Assembly (NCBI GenBank): GCA_900188465.1
Contig: FZPE01000004.1
Span: 248,001-312,000, forward strand
DNA: 64,000 nt
Reading direction: 5' to 3'
Source: Micrococcales bacterium KH10
GTDB lineage: Bacteria; Actinomycetota; Actinomycetes; Actinomycetales; Cellulomonadaceae
The notes beneath the pieces were generated by a model. The model worked only from the letters and a program-made list of their open reading frames with translations, did not search any database and had not been told where the DNA came from. Position 1 is the stretch's first letter; every line of letters starts with the position of its first letter. The position numbers and the translations under genes were made by a program. Shown piece after piece: positions 35,260 through 45,837 of this stretch.

Positions 35260-35315
35260 CTGGCATGGCCGTATTCTCTCAGACCGTGGCGCGCGGCGTA
35301 CCATGGGAGAAATCC

Positions 35316-36802
<1,487 letters not shown>

Positions 36803-36806
36803 AGTG

Positions 36807-37385
36807 ATGCTGCCGACTCCTGCGCTCGCACCCGGTCAGATCCGCATCGGGGTGGCTATCGCTGTCCCGGAACCGTTCGCCAGTGAGTTGGTGGCGGCGC
36901 GGCGCCGGTTTGAGGACCCCATGGCTGAGTTCATCCCGCCGCACATCACCCTGCTTGGTCCGACAGTGATCAACGAGCAGGATATGGCGGACGTCGCCGA
37001 GCATCTTCGCACGGTTGCACAGCAGGTCAATAGTTTCGTGGTGCATCTTCGCAGTTCCGGCACCTTCCGGCCGGTTTCTCAGGTCGTATTCGTCCAGGTC
37101 GCGCAAGGTATCGCCGAATGTGAGCAACTCGAAGAGCTGGTCCGTTCGGGACCATTGCAGCAGGATCTGCGGTTCCACTATCACCCTCACGTCACGGTGG
37201 CTCATGACGTTCCTGAATCGGCACTCAACGTCGCTTTTGAGGACATGGCCCGCTATGAAGCGAGTTTCGCAGTCAACGAGATCCAGTTGTTCGAACACTA
37301 CGAGGACAATCAGTGGCGGGCCGTTGCCGGATTCGATCTGACCGACCCGTTCGACGATCAGTTCCCCACGGTCCGGTTACCGTGA
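36807..37385 (+). CDS. 2'-5' RNA ligase/cyclic phosphodiesterase superfamily protein
   Basis: 192 residues with the two HxT motifs of the 2H phosphoesterase fold, PPHITLLGP (about 45) and YHPHVTVAHD (about 126). These His pairs cut or join 2'-5' or cyclic phosphates in RNA or small nucleotides. Members downstream of trpS are common in actinobacteria, but their substrate is unknown. A GTG at 36804 immediately precedes the ATG chosen here. The last 9 bp overlap a convergent small gene. Confidence 0.82.
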   Translation: MLPTPALAPGQIRIGVAIAVPEPFASELVAARRRFEDPMAEFIPPHITLLGPTVINEQDMADVAEHLRTVAQQVNSFVVHLRSSGTFRPVSQVVFVQVAQGIAECEQLEELVRSGPLQQDLRFHYHPHVTVAHDVPESALNVAFEDMARYEASFAVNEIQLFEHYEDNQWRAVAGFDLTDPFDDQFPTVRLP

Positions 37386-37604
37386 TGTGACGATAATCAG
37401 CACCAAGGCGGCAACGACGGCGAGGACCGCGTTGCCGAGTACAAAGAGTTGGATGTGGCGTGGGGCAGGGCGGCCCCACGGATATTTCTCCTCGTCATCC
37501 AGGTCATCGTCGTCAGTTTCCTCGTTGACCGAAAGCCCGGGGCTGGTGGGCGGTAACATCGGTGCTTGTGGCTCCTGGTCTTCTCGTTCACCGTGCGAAG
37601 TCAT
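37377..37604 (-). CDS. Small single-pass membrane protein
   Basis: 75 residues: a strongly acidic N-terminus (about 26-40 rich in Asp and Glu), then RPAPRHIQLFVLGNAVLAVVAALVLIIV, one transmembrane helix near the C-terminus. The gene is convergent to and overlaps the RNA ligase-like gene by 9 bp, and is divergent from yihY. It appears leaderless (TAGGTT 6 bases before ATG), which supports it being real. No family recognised. Confidence 0.65.
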   Translation of the reverse strand: MTSHGEREDQEPQAPMLPPTSPGLSVNEETDDDDLDDEEKYPWGRPAPRHIQLFVLGNAVLAVVAALVLIIVTSR

Positions 37605-37610
37605 GGATAG

Positions 37611-37616
37611 AACCTA
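37611..37616 (-). promoter_or_regulatory. Leaderless -10 element of the small membrane protein gene
   Basis: TAGGTT on the minus strand, 6 bases before the ATG at 37604, with no Shine-Dalgarno sequence. Confidence 0.55.
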
Positions 37617-37671
37617 GCATCGTTACCAGGGACTTGATGACAGAGTTCACGACTCAGGACCGGGGGAGACG

Positions 37672-38643
37672 ATGACCAAAGGATTGGGACGAGTGCTCGC
37701 ATTCGTCAAAGGTGTCCTGCAATGGTGGAAAGCCAGCAGGGGCGGTCGCACGATGGATCGGTACAACCAAGCGGCAGGGGCGTTGCTGTGCGGGGGTATC
37801 GCCTATACAGCGGTCTTCTCCATCTTCGCCGCGTTGGTGATCGGCTACACGACGGTCACAATGATCGTCGGCAACAACGACGAGCTAAAGGATCAAATGC
37901 TCTCGGGGGTGGATCAGTTCATCCCGGGCTTGGTCGATACCGGTTCCGGTGGTGCCCTGACTCCAGAACAGCTCATGCTCACCACCGGACGAGGCCTGAC
38001 GTCGATCATCGCTGCCGCAGTGTTGCTGTGGTCCGCCATCTCGTTCATGGGTGGGTTGCGCACAGCCGTTCAGACAGTTCTCCACACTGAACCGGTCAGT
38101 GAGAATGCCGTGATCGGCAAGCTCAAGGACCTCGGCGGATACGTCGTGCTCTTTGCCGCCGTCCTGCTCACCTCGGCCTTGAGTTGGACGATGTCGCTTG
38201 CCGGGTCCTGGCTCAGTGAAAGACTGGGCAGCACAGCGCTGACCACTGCAGCGAACGTTGTCGGCATTGCCCTGATCATCATTGTCGACATCGCCGTGTT
38301 CTCCTACGTGATGGTGGTCTTGGGGCGGGTGAAACCGAAACGGAAGGACCTCATCATCGCTGGGTTCGCGGTGGGACTCGTGATTGAAGCCTTGCGCCTG
38401 GCTGGAACCCAGATAGTGACGGGTTCAGCCTCGAAGAACGCCCTGTTGGCATCGTTTGCCGTGATCGTCACACTGCTGCTAGTGGTCAACTTGGTGGCAC
38501 GGGTGGCGCTGATGGCCGCCGCCTGGTTAGCGGAAGGTGAGATCACCAAGATCTCTGGTTCCAGCCCTTCGAAACCCGCAAAGTCGACTAGTGCGCAGCA
38601 GTATGCCGAGGGGCCTGTGGCCACCCTTCCCAAGCAGACTTGA
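37672..38643 (+). CDS. YihY/BrkB family inner membrane protein
   Basis: 323 residues with about six transmembrane helices. Family features: GGIAYTAVFSIFAALVIGYTTVT (about 38-60), a glycine- and serine-rich loop, WSAISFMGGLRTAVQTVLH, and VMVVLGRVKPKRKDLIIAGFAVG. YihY/BrkB proteins have been called ribonuclease BN or virulence factors, but their true role is unresolved. The M. tuberculosis counterpart Rv3335c adjoins trpS (Rv3336c), the same arrangement. GGGGGAGA precedes the ATG. Its 3' 56 bp overlap the convergent galE. Confidence 0.88.
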   Translation: MTKGLGRVLAFVKGVLQWWKASRGGRTMDRYNQAAGALLCGGIAYTAVFSIFAALVIGYTTVTMIVGNNDELKDQMLSGVDQFIPGLVDTGSGGALTPEQLMLTTGRGLTSIIAAAVLLWSAISFMGGLRTAVQTVLHTEPVSENAVIGKLKDLGGYVVLFAAVLLTSALSWTMSLAGSWLSERLGSTALTTAANVVGIALIIIVDIAVFSYVMVVLGRVKPKRKDLIIAGFAVGLVIEALRLAGTQIVTGSASKNALLASFAVIVTLLLVVNLVARVALMAAAWLAEGEITKISGSSPSKPAKSTSAQQYAEGPVATLPKQT

Positions 38644-39577
38644 CCATATCGGCCAGATCGTGTGATGCGGTCCAGCCGAGTTCTGATGCGGCCAGTGCAG
38701 GGTCAGCGACCAAGAGCGCTGGATCCCCCGGGCGTCGTGGCAACTCGTCGGCGGTCGTGTCGAGACCGGTCACCTCACCGACAAGATCGATGACCTCACG
38801 CACCGAAGCGCCGTTGCCGGTGCCGATATTGAAAGCGTCGAAGACGTTACGTCCTGAATCGAGGTAGGCCAAGGCCTGCAGATGAGCCTCCGCGAGATCC
38901 TTGACGTGGATGTAGTCCCGAATGCAGGTGCCATCTGGTGTCGGGTAGTCGGTGCCGAAAATCTGTGGCGCCCGGTTCGCACACAGTTTCTCGAAGACCA
39001 TGGGAATCAAGTTGAGCGCTACGGTATCTGCCAATTCGGGCCAACCGGCGCCGGCTACATTGAAATAACGCAACCCGACATACTGCAACCCCCACGCAGT
39101 GGTAGCGGCCCGCGCCAGCCATTCCCCGACGAGTTTCGTCTGGCCGTAGGGATTGATCGGTTCCTGTGCGGTCTTTTCCGCGACATAGCCGCTGTCGGGT
39201 TGACCGTAGACGGCCGCTGACGATGAGAACACCAGTTTCGGAACCGAACTGGCCTCCATCGCCGCGAGCAGATTGACCATTCCGCCAACATTCTGCTGGT
39301 AGTACCAGGTGGGTCGTTCCACCGACTCGCCAACACGTTTACGGGCCGCGAAATGGATGACTGCGCTGGCCTCGTGTTCGGCGAACGCCGCAGCAAGGAT
39401 CTCAGTTGCCCCCGCTGCCGCAATGTCCAGCTCGATCAGCGGGACATCGGCAGGGACTCGGTCATGGCTCCCTGTCGACATATCATCAACGATGACGACC
39501 TTCTGCCCTGCCAATTGCAAGAGCCTGACCACATGGGCGCCGATATAGCCGGCGCCGCCGGTGACAACGATGCTCAT
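38588..39577 (-). CDS. galE: UDP-glucose 4-epimerase
   Basis: 329-residue extended short-chain dehydrogenase. VTGGAGYIGAHVV (4-16) binds NAD, SSSAAVYG gives the catalytic Ser, and NPYGQTKLVGEW the Tyr-x-x-x-Lys pair. The middle (RYFNVAGA) and the C-terminal RRPGDPALLVADP are typical of GalE. It interconverts UDP-glucose and UDP-galactose for wall polysaccharides or galactose use. GAGAGG precedes the ATG. Its C-terminal coding sequence overlaps the yihY end on the other strand by 56 bp, so both tails are constrained. Confidence 0.92.
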   Translation of the reverse strand: MSIVVTGGAGYIGAHVVRLLQLAGQKVVIVDDMSTGSHDRVPADVPLIELDIAAAGATEILAAAFAEHEASAVIHFAARKRVGESVERPTWYYQQNVGGMVNLLAAMEASSVPKLVFSSSAAVYGQPDSGYVAEKTAQEPINPYGQTKLVGEWLARAATTAWGLQYVGLRYFNVAGAGWPELADTVALNLIPMVFEKLCANRAPQIFGTDYPTPDGTCIRDYIHVKDLAEAHLQALAYLDSGRNVFDAFNIGTGNGASVREVIDLVGEVTGLDTTADELPRRPGDPALLVADPALAASELGWTASHDLADMVKSAWEGWPQAPRHTAAH

Positions 39578-39600
39578 AGGAACCTCTCACCTATTCGGCG

Positions 39601-39623
39601 TTCAAACCCCGATGTGGTTTGAA
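39601..39623 (-). terminator. Terminator hairpin after sdhB
   Basis: Perfect 8-bp stem TTCAAACC (39601-39608) and GGTTTGAA (39616-39623) with a 7-base loop, immediately after the sdhB stop and 24 bp before the galE start codon. Confidence 0.6.
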
Positions 39624-40391
39624 TCAGAATGCACGAGTAATCATGGCACGTTTGACTTCCTGAATCGCTTTGGTGACCTCGATGCCGCGCGGACATGCCT
39701 CAGAGCAGTTGAAGGTGGTGCGGCAACGCCACACGCCTTCCTTGTCATTGAGGATCTCGAGGCGGTCAGCGGCGGCCTGGTCGCGCGAGTCGAAGATGAA
39801 CCGGTGGGCGTTGACGATCGCGGCGGGGCCGAAGTACTGGCCGTCGGTCCAAAACACCGGGCAAGAACTCGTGCACGCGGCGCACAAGATGCACTTGGTG
39901 GTGTCGTCGAATCGTTCCCGCTGCTCTGGGTTCTGGTGGCGTTCCGCGGTGGGGTGCTTGCCATCCTTTGTGATCAGGAACGGCATGATCTCGCGGTAGG
40001 AAGCGAAGAAGGGCTCCATATCGACGACGAGGTCCTTGATCACGGGCAGACCCTTGATCGGTTCTACGATGATCGGCTTGGCCGGGTTGACGTCCTTGAG
40101 CAGGGTCTTGCAGGCCAGGCGGTTACGGCCGTTGATACGCATAGCGTCCGAACCGCAAATACCGTGTGCGCACGAGCGACGGAAGGTGAGTGAGCCATCC
40201 TGTTCCCATTTGATCTTGTGGAGCGCATCGAGCACGCGGTCAGTGCCGTGGACATCGACTTCGAACTCGTCCCAATATGCCTGTGGCCCGTGGTTCTCGG
40301 GGTCGAAGCGCATGATCTTCAGCGTGACGGTGAAGCTGGGGATCGCGCCAACCTCGGCGGCCGGGCTCGTGGTTTCGACAGTGGCAGTCAT
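39624..40391 (-). CDS. sdhB: Succinate dehydrogenase iron-sulfur subunit
   Basis: 255 residues. The [2Fe-2S] site is SCAHGICGSDAMRINGRNRLAC, with the Asp normal for this family. The 4Fe and 3Fe clusters are held by CILCAACTSSCPVFW and CRTTFNCSEACPRGIEV. It relays electrons from SdhA flavin to the membrane quinone. The ATG overlaps the last base of the sdhA stop region, so the subunits are co-translated in the order C-D-A-B. Confidence 0.96.
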   Translation of the reverse strand: MTATVETTSPAAEVGAIPSFTVTLKIMRFDPENHGPQAYWDEFEVDVHGTDRVLDALHKIKWEQDGSLTFRRSCAHGICGSDAMRINGRNRLACKTLLKDVNPAKPIIVEPIKGLPVIKDLVVDMEPFFASYREIMPFLITKDGKHPTAERHQNPEQRERFDDTTKCILCAACTSSCPVFWTDGQYFGPAAIVNAHRFIFDSRDQAAADRLEILNDKEGVWRCRTTFNCSEACPRGIEVTKAIQEVKRAMITRAF

Positions 40392-42244
40392 CAGTACTTA
40401 CGCTCCATCGGCTGGTAACGAGTCATCGTGACGGGCTTGGCGCCGAGCACCAGTTTGTAGCCGTCGAAGACTTCGACGAGGTTGAACGCATTGTCAGCAC
40501 TCAGTTGATCGTGCGGGACCAGTTCGACTCTGCTATCCGCTGATTCCAGCGGACGGCGGTAAACCATGGTGTGCTGCATGTAGTTGGCGTCGTCGCGGTC
40601 CGGGTAGTCCTCGCGGAAGTGGCCGCCGCGCGATTCACGACGGTTCAGCGCTCCGACGACGACGACCTCGGCAAGATCCAGCAGGAAGCCCAACTCGATT
40701 GCTTCGAGCAGGTCGGTGTTGAACAGTGTGCCCTTGTCCTGTACGGAGACATTCTTGTAGCGACGCTGCAAGTCGCGGATCTTGTTCAGGGCGTCGGTGA
40801 GTGACTGGTCGGTGCGGAACACCTGAGCCTCGCGGTCCATGACCTCTTGGAGCTCGCTGCGTACGTCAGCGACCCGGTCGCCATCGGGACGGGTGCGCAT
40901 CTGCTCGAGTTCTTCAACCGTCGCGGCGATCGCATCTTCTGGAATGTCCAGGAATTGGGCGGTCTTGGCGTATTCGGCGGCGGCACGTCCAGCGCGTTTG
41001 CCGAAGACGTTGATGTCCAGCAGGGAGTTGGTTCCCAACCGGTTCGAACCGTGGACCGACACGCATGCCACTTCGCCGGCGGCATACAGACCGCGAATGA
41101 CATTCGTGGTGTCGCGCAGCACTTCGGTTTCAATGTTGGTCGGGATGCCACCCATGGCGTAGTGCGCTGTCGGGTAGACCGGCACCGGCTCGGTGTAGGG
41201 CTCCACGCCGAGGTAGGTACGTGCGAACTCGGTGATATCCGGTAGCTTCGCGTCGATGTGGGCGGGCTCAAGGTGCGTCAGATCAAGGAGCACGTAGTCC
41301 TTATTGGGACCGGCGCCTCGTCCTTCGCGCACCTCGTTGGCCATAGACCGCGCCACGATATCGCGCGGTGCGAGGTCCTTGATGGTGGGGGCATAGCGTT
41401 CCATGAAGCGTTCGCCGTTGCCGTTACGCAGGATCGCGCCTTCGCCACGGGCTGCCTCAGACAGCAAAATCCCAAGCCCGGCCAGACCTGTTGGGTGGAA
41501 TTGGAAGAACTCCATGTCCTCAAGCGGAATCCCGCGACGAAGGGCGAGCGCCATACCGTCGCCGGTCAAGGTGTGGGCGTTTGACGTGGTCTTGTAGATC
41601 TTCCCGGCGCCGCCGGTTGCGAAGACAATGGATTTGGCGCGGAAGACATGGATCTCACCGGTTGCCAGATCGTAGGCGACCACACCGGTGGCGTTGACTT
41701 CTTCGCCGTCGGGCACGGTGCCCTGCGACAGGTCGTGATCGACCAGCAGATCGAGCACGTAGAACTCGTTGAAGAACTCCACCTGCTGTTTGACGCAGTT
41801 CTGGTAGAGGGTCTGGAGAATCATGTGGCCGGTGCGGTCCGCTGCATAGCAGGCACGTCGCACGGCAGCCTCACCGTGGTTACGGGTGTGACCACCGAAA
41901 CGACGTTGGTCGATCTTCCCGTCTGGGGTGCGGTTGAAGGGCAGGCCCATGTGCTCGAGATCCATGACGGCCTCAATGGCCTCTTTGGCCATTACTTCCG
42001 CTGCGTCTTGATCGACGAGGTAGTCGCCGCCCTTGACGGTGTCGAAGGTGTGCCACTCCCAGTTGTCATCCTCGACATTGGCGAGTGCGGCGCACATGCC
42101 GCCTTGGGCGGCTCCGGTGTGAGATCGGGTGGGATAGAGCTTGGAGATCACTGCCGTGGATACGTCTTTGGATGATTCCAGGGCGGCGCGCATTCCAGCA
42201 CCGCCGGCACCGACGATCACAACATCAAAACTGTGGGTCTGCAT
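40391..42244 (-). CDS. sdhA: Succinate dehydrogenase flavoprotein subunit
   Basis: 617 residues. The FAD-binding start is [15 protein letters not shown] (9-23); [14 protein letters not shown] contains the His expected to carry covalent [13 protein letters not shown], the Arg/His substrate site and [16 protein letters not shown] are all typical of SdhA. It oxidises succinate to fumarate in the TCA cycle and respiratory complex II. AAGGAG lies before the ATG, 61 bp after sdhD. Confidence 0.97.
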   Translation of the reverse strand: MQTHSFDVVIVGAGGAGMRAALESSKDVSTAVISKLYPTRSHTGAAQGGMCAALANVEDDNWEWHTFDTVKGGDYLVDQDAAEVMAKEAIEAVMDLEHMGLPFNRTPDGKIDQRRFGGHTRNHGEAAVRRACYAADRTGHMILQTLYQNCVKQQVEFFNEFYVLDLLVDHDLSQGTVPDGEEVNATGVVAYDLATGEIHVFRAKSIVFATGGAGKIYKTTSNAHTLTGDGMALALRRGIPLEDMEFFQFHPTGLAGLGILLSEAARGEGAILRNGNGERFMERYAPTIKDLAPRDIVARSMANEVREGRGAGPNKDYVLLDLTHLEPAHIDAKLPDITEFARTYLGVEPYTEPVPVYPTAHYAMGGIPTNIETEVLRDTTNVIRGLYAAGEVACVSVHGSNRLGTNSLLDINVFGKRAGRAAAEYAKTAQFLDIPEDAIAATVEELEQMRTRPDGDRVADVRSELQEVMDREAQVFRTDQSLTDALNKIRDLQRRYKNVSVQDKGTLFNTDLLEAIELGFLLDLAEVVVVGALNRRESRGGHFREDYPDRDDANYMQHTMVYRRPLESADSRVELVPHDQLSADNAFNLVEVFDGYKLVLGAKPVTMTRYQPMERKY

Positions 42245-42305
42245 TGGAAGTGACTCGCTCCTTAGCGGCTCAATGAGATACGTGTGAAAGCTACGATTTT
42301 GACCG

Positions 42306-42755
42306 TCACGCTTGACAGAAACTTGCCAGTAGGTCAGGATCAGCGCCGACAGGGCAGGGATCGAAGGTGAAGATGACGAGCGTGCCGAGCACGATGATGG
42401 TGATCGTCATCGTGTACAGGATGACCTTGAGCCATAGGCGCAGGAGGTCGCGGCTGACATAGTCGTTAAGGATCGTGCGCACACCGTTGTTGCCGTGGAT
42501 CATGGCGAGCCAGAGCATCAGAAGGTCCCAGATCTGCCAGACCGGTGAGGCCCACTTACCGCCGACGAAGGCGAAATCGATGGCGTGGACGCCGTCACCG
42601 ACCATCAGGTTGACGAATAGATGCCCGAAGATCAGGACCACCAGTAGCGCACCGGAAGCACGCATGAACACCCAACTGTAAAGCTCGAAATTTCCGCGGC
42701 TCACCTTTTTACGCTGGTATTTCTCGCGGGGGGCCGCAATGTCTACTGTGCTCAT
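42306..42755 (-). CDS. sdhD: Succinate dehydrogenase membrane anchor subunit
   Basis: 149 residues with three hydrophobic helices (about 30-52, 70-88 and 108-130). His in LIFGHLFVN and in [11 protein letters not shown] fit the heme-ligand positions. It anchors the SdhAB catalytic part together with SdhC and binds quinone. The start is 1 bp after the sdhC stop. Confidence 0.9.
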   Translation of the reverse strand: MSTVDIAAPREKYQRKKVSRGNFELYSWVFMRASGALLVVLIFGHLFVNLMVGDGVHAIDFAFVGGKWASPVWQIWDLLMLWLAMIHGNNGVRTILNDYVSRDLLRLWLKVILYTMTITIIVLGTLVIFTFDPCPVGADPDLLASFCQA

Positions 42756-42756
42756 C

Positions 42757-43137
42757 TCAGTGGCCTCCGAAGACGTTCATCAGGTGTCGAGGCAGGAATC
42801 CGGCCATGGTGACGAGGAACAGCCCGACGACGATCCACAGCATCACGCGCTGATAGCGAGGACCCTTGGCAAGGAAGTCCACCAGGACGATGCGGATTCC
42901 GTTGAAGGCGTGGAATACGACGGCCGCTACCAGTCCGGCTTCACCGATTCCCATGATCGGTGTCTTGTAGGTCCCGATCACTGCGTTGTACGCCTCGGGT
43001 GAGACCCGGACGAGCGCTGTATCGAGAACGTGGACCACCAGGAAAAGATAGATCAGCAGGCCGGTCACGCGATGCGCAATCCATGACCACATTCCTTCGC
43101 GGCCGCGATACAACGTACCGACTGGTGCGCTGGGCAC
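42757..43137 (-). CDS. sdhC: Succinate dehydrogenase cytochrome b556 subunit
   Basis: 126 residues from a GTG at 43137 that follows AGGAGG by 7 bases. The frame is open 38 codons further upstream, but the extra part is Arg/His-rich and unlike the family, which starts near APVGTLYRGREGMWSWIAHRVTG. Three transmembrane helices; VHVLDTALVRVSPEAYN and FHAFNGIRI contain the expected conserved histidines. It is first in the sdhCDAB operon, with a DtxR/IdeR-like box upstream. Confidence 0.9.
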   Translation of the reverse strand: MPSAPVGTLYRGREGMWSWIAHRVTGLLIYLFLVVHVLDTALVRVSPEAYNAVIGTYKTPIMGIGEAGLVAAVVFHAFNGIRIVLVDFLAKGPRYQRVMLWIVVGLFLVTMAGFLPRHLMNVFGGH

Positions 43138-43276
43138 TGTGCGCCTCCTGTGGCGAATCAGCGGGCTGCGGATCGCCAGGGCAACGCTCGCATTCCGGCT
43201 GTGCCGGTGCGAGCGCAGGGCTGACCGTGCCCTCAATGTTGGGTACTTCACAACTTACACGGTCAACGGCTCGATA

Positions 43277-43295
43277 CGAGGTTAGGTAGACCTGA
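43277..43295 (-). promoter_or_regulatory. Candidate DtxR/IdeR iron box upstream of sdhCDAB
   Basis: The 19-bp segment CGAGGTTAGGTAGACCTGA matches 13 of 19 positions of the IdeR/DtxR consensus TTAGGTTAGGCTAACCTAA, with its conserved AGGTTAGG and CCT blocks. It lies about 140 bp before the sdhC start and about 110 bp before manC, so it could act on either divergent gene. Iron control of complex II is known in corynebacteria and fits an enzyme with three Fe-S clusters and heme. Confidence 0.6.
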
Positions 43296-43395
43296 TTTGT
43301 CGTGGTGGGGCGTGCTATAGTCCGCAAACTCGCGGGTAGATCACCGACTGTTCCCGGTTGCGCGTGTACCGCGGACACGTGCTGGCAGCGGTCAC

Positions 43396-43401
43396 TATGC
43401 T
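43396..43401 (+). promoter_or_regulatory. Leaderless -10 element of manC
   Basis: TATGCT, 6 bases before the ATG at 43408; no ribosome binding site is present. Confidence 0.6.
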
Positions 43402-43407
43402 CAGCCT

Positions 43408-44523
43408 ATGAGCATCGATGCCGCTAGCAATTTTTGCACCATCATTCCCGCTGGAGGGTCTGGCACCAGGCTATGGCCGTTGTCACGTAGCGACCGACCG
43501 AAGTTCCTGCTCGACCTGTTCGGAACCGGCCGTTCGCTCTTGCAGAGCACAGTGGACCGGATGGCACCCTTCGGGACGGCTGAGAACATCTATATCGTCA
43601 CGGGCGCTGGGCACGTCGACGCGGTGCGAGAACAATGCCCCGAGGCCGCGCAGGGGATCTTGGTGGAGCCTTCCCCGCGCGATTCGATGGCCGCAATCGG
43701 ACTGGCTGCCGCGGTGATCCATCATCGTCACGGCCCCACCGTGGTCGGCTCGTTCGCGGCGGATCACGTTATTTCTGGATCCGTTGAATTCAACCGCGCG
43801 GTAGGCGAAGCCATCGAGGTAGCCAGGCAAGGCTATTTGGTCACTATCGGTATTCCGGCGACGAGGCCATCAACGGCGTTCGGCTACATCCAAGTCGGTG
43901 ACCCGTTGGATATCGCCGGCGCCCCCACCGCGCATCACGTCACGGCATTCCAGGAGAAGCCCGATTCGCTGACCGCCTCGCGCTATCTCGCAACCGGAAA
44001 GTACCGATGGAATGCGGGGATGTTCGTTATGGCGACCGATGTACTGCTGGGGCACCTTGCTGAACTGCGACCACAATTGCATCAAGGGCTGACCACTATT
44101 GCGCAAGCCTGGGATACCGATCGCAAGGACGAGGTGCTCGCTGAGATCTGGCCCACGCTCGACAAGGTTCCCGTCGACGTGGCGATTGCGGAGCCTGTCG
44201 CTGCGCAGGGCGGTGCGGCAGTCATCTCCGGGGGCTTCGGCTGGGACGATGTCGGCGATTTCAACTCGCTGGCTGCGCTGCTGCCCACCGTTGACGGCTT
44301 CGGCAACAAGCAGATCGGCGATGAGAACCAGATTGTGACCAAGAAGGTCGCCGGCTCGATCATTTCGGCGAACTCGTCTCGAACCATTGCCGTACTGGGG
44401 ATCGATGACGTTGTGGTGATCGACACGGACGATGCGCTGCTCGTCACCACCAGGGCGCGTGCGCAGGAAGTGCGCAATATCGCTGCGAAAGTCGCCGACG
44501 AGATTCCAGATCCACCTGTGTGA
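43408..44523 (+). CDS. manC: Mannose-1-phosphate guanylyltransferase
   Basis: 371-residue nucleotidyltransferase. The pyrophosphorylase signature is IIPAGGSGTRLWPLSRSDRPKF (11-32), followed by FQEKPDS (about 175) and GGFGWDDVGDFNSL. It makes GDP-mannose for mannans, glycolipids or glycoproteins. It lacks the C-terminal isomerase domain of bifunctional enzymes. It is divergent from sdhC and followed 27 bp later by the amidohydrolase. Confidence 0.92.
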   Translation: MSIDAASNFCTIIPAGGSGTRLWPLSRSDRPKFLLDLFGTGRSLLQSTVDRMAPFGTAENIYIVTGAGHVDAVREQCPEAAQGILVEPSPRDSMAAIGLAAAVIHHRHGPTVVGSFAADHVISGSVEFNRAVGEAIEVARQGYLVTIGIPATRPSTAFGYIQVGDPLDIAGAPTAHHVTAFQEKPDSLTASRYLATGKYRWNAGMFVMATDVLLGHLAELRPQLHQGLTTIAQAWDTDRKDEVLAEIWPTLDKVPVDVAIAEPVAAQGGAAVISGGFGWDDVGDFNSLAALLPTVDGFGNKQIGDENQIVTKKVAGSIISANSSRTIAVLGIDDVVVIDTDDALLVTTRARAQEVRNIAAKVADEIPDPPV

Positions 44524-44536
44524 GGCCCACAGCGAC

Positions 44537-44542
44537 TAGGCT
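44537..44542 (+). promoter_or_regulatory. -10 element of the M20 amidohydrolase gene
   Basis: TAGGCT, 8 bases before the GTG start at 44551; consistent with a leaderless or near-leaderless mRNA. Confidence 0.5.
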
Positions 44543-44550
44543 AGTGCGTT

Positions 44551-45834
44551 GTGAACCCTGGTGAAGTTACTGTTGCGACCATCCATGAAATTGCTGATGG
44601 GCTCGAAGCTGAGCTCATCGAGTTCCGCCGGGATTTGCACGCGCACCCTGAACTGGCCCGCACTGAATCGCGAACCACCCGTCGGATCGCGGAGCGTCTG
44701 AGTGAGGCCGGGCTGCAACCGCGGCTGCTGCGCGGCACTGGCCTGATCTGTGACATCGGTGAGATCAAGGCGGGGGCGCGACGAGTCGCCTTGCGAGCCG
44801 ATCTGGACGCCCTGCCAATTGCGGAGGCCACCGGGCTGCCGTTCGCATCCCGAAATACCGGAATATCGCACGCCTGCGGCCACGATGTGCACGCCACGGT
44901 CGTCCTAGGGGCGGGCCTGGTGTTGGCGCGGCTTGCTGAGCGCGACATGCTGACGCGTCCCGTTCGGTTGATCTTCCAGCCCGCTGAAGAAGTGATGCCC
45001 GGTGGCGCCCTCGATGTGATCGAGCAGGGCGTCCTTGAAGGTGTGGGACGAGCGTACGCGGTGCATTGCGATCCGCGTTTTGATGTCGGAATCGTGGGTA
45101 GTCGCATCGGTGCGATCACCTCGGCTTCGGACCAGGTCACCGTCACGGTTTCCTCGACCGGTGGCCATACTTCCCGGCCGCACCTGACCGGTGACGTGGT
45201 CTATGCCATCGGCGAGATCATCACGCAGGTGCCGGCTATCATCGGACGACGACTCGACCCGCGTTCGGGAGTCAATCTGACGTGGGGCATGGTCGAGGCG
45301 GGCAACACCGCAAATGCCATACCGACACACGGCATCGTGAAGGGAACCTTGCGCTGCCTTGACGAGAAGGCCTGGCATGCCGCAGGTGATCTCGTCGACG
45401 ATGTGGTGCGTCAGGTCGCAGGACCGTTCGGTGTGACCACTGAGGTCTCTCATGTGCGCGGGGTGCCGCCGGTGGTGAACCAAGAATCGGCCGTGGCTCG
45501 CATTGATATGGCTGCCCGGCAAATGCTGGGAGACGATTCAGTGCGTCTCACCGAGCAGTCCTTGGGCGGTGAGGACTTCGCGTGGATCCTCAACAGCGTC
45601 GGGGGAGCTATGGTGCGCCTGGGGGTGCACACTCCGGGAGGCAAGCGCTACGACATTCACCAAAGCGACTTGATCATCGACGAGCGCGCCATCGCCATCG
45701 GCGTCAAACTGCTTTCACGCACCGTCACGTTGACCTCGCCAGAAATGTCATTGACCCCCGATATGCCGTGGACTCCTCAAGTCCTTGGCACACCGGGGGT
45801 CAAGAAGCCCCAGCCGTCAACCGATCACCCGTGA
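44551..45834 (+). CDS. M20 family amidohydrolase (AmiB/HipO-like)
   Basis: 427 residues. Metal motifs: SHACGHDVHATVVLG (about 109-123), IFQPAEEVMPGGALDVIEQGVL, and the last His in TPGGKRYDIHQSDLIIDE. A dimerisation domain lies between. Relatives deacylate N-acyl amino acids, hippurate or auxin conjugates; AmiB1 of M. tuberculosis is the likely counterpart. The substrate cannot be told from sequence. GTG start. It is convergent with cysN, 3 bp apart. Confidence 0.88.
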   Translation: MNPGEVTVATIHEIADGLEAELIEFRRDLHAHPELARTESRTTRRIAERLSEAGLQPRLLRGTGLICDIGEIKAGARRVALRADLDALPIAEATGLPFASRNTGISHACGHDVHATVVLGAGLVLARLAERDMLTRPVRLIFQPAEEVMPGGALDVIEQGVLEGVGRAYAVHCDPRFDVGIVGSRIGAITSASDQVTVTVSSTGGHTSRPHLTGDVVYAIGEIITQVPAIIGRRLDPRSGVNLTWGMVEAGNTANAIPTHGIVKGTLRCLDEKAWHAAGDLVDDVVRQVAGPFGVTTEVSHVRGVPPVVNQESAVARIDMAARQMLGDDSVRLTEQSLGGEDFAWILNSVGGAMVRLGVHTPGGKRYDIHQSDLIIDERAIAIGVKLLSRTVTLTSPEMSLTPDMPWTPQVLGTPGVKKPQPSTDHP

Positions 45835-45837
45835 GGA

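Noticed and set aside
43138-43251. 38-residue N-terminal extension of SdhC
   Set aside because: The extra part is Arg/His-rich and not found in the family, and AGGAGG precedes the later GTG.
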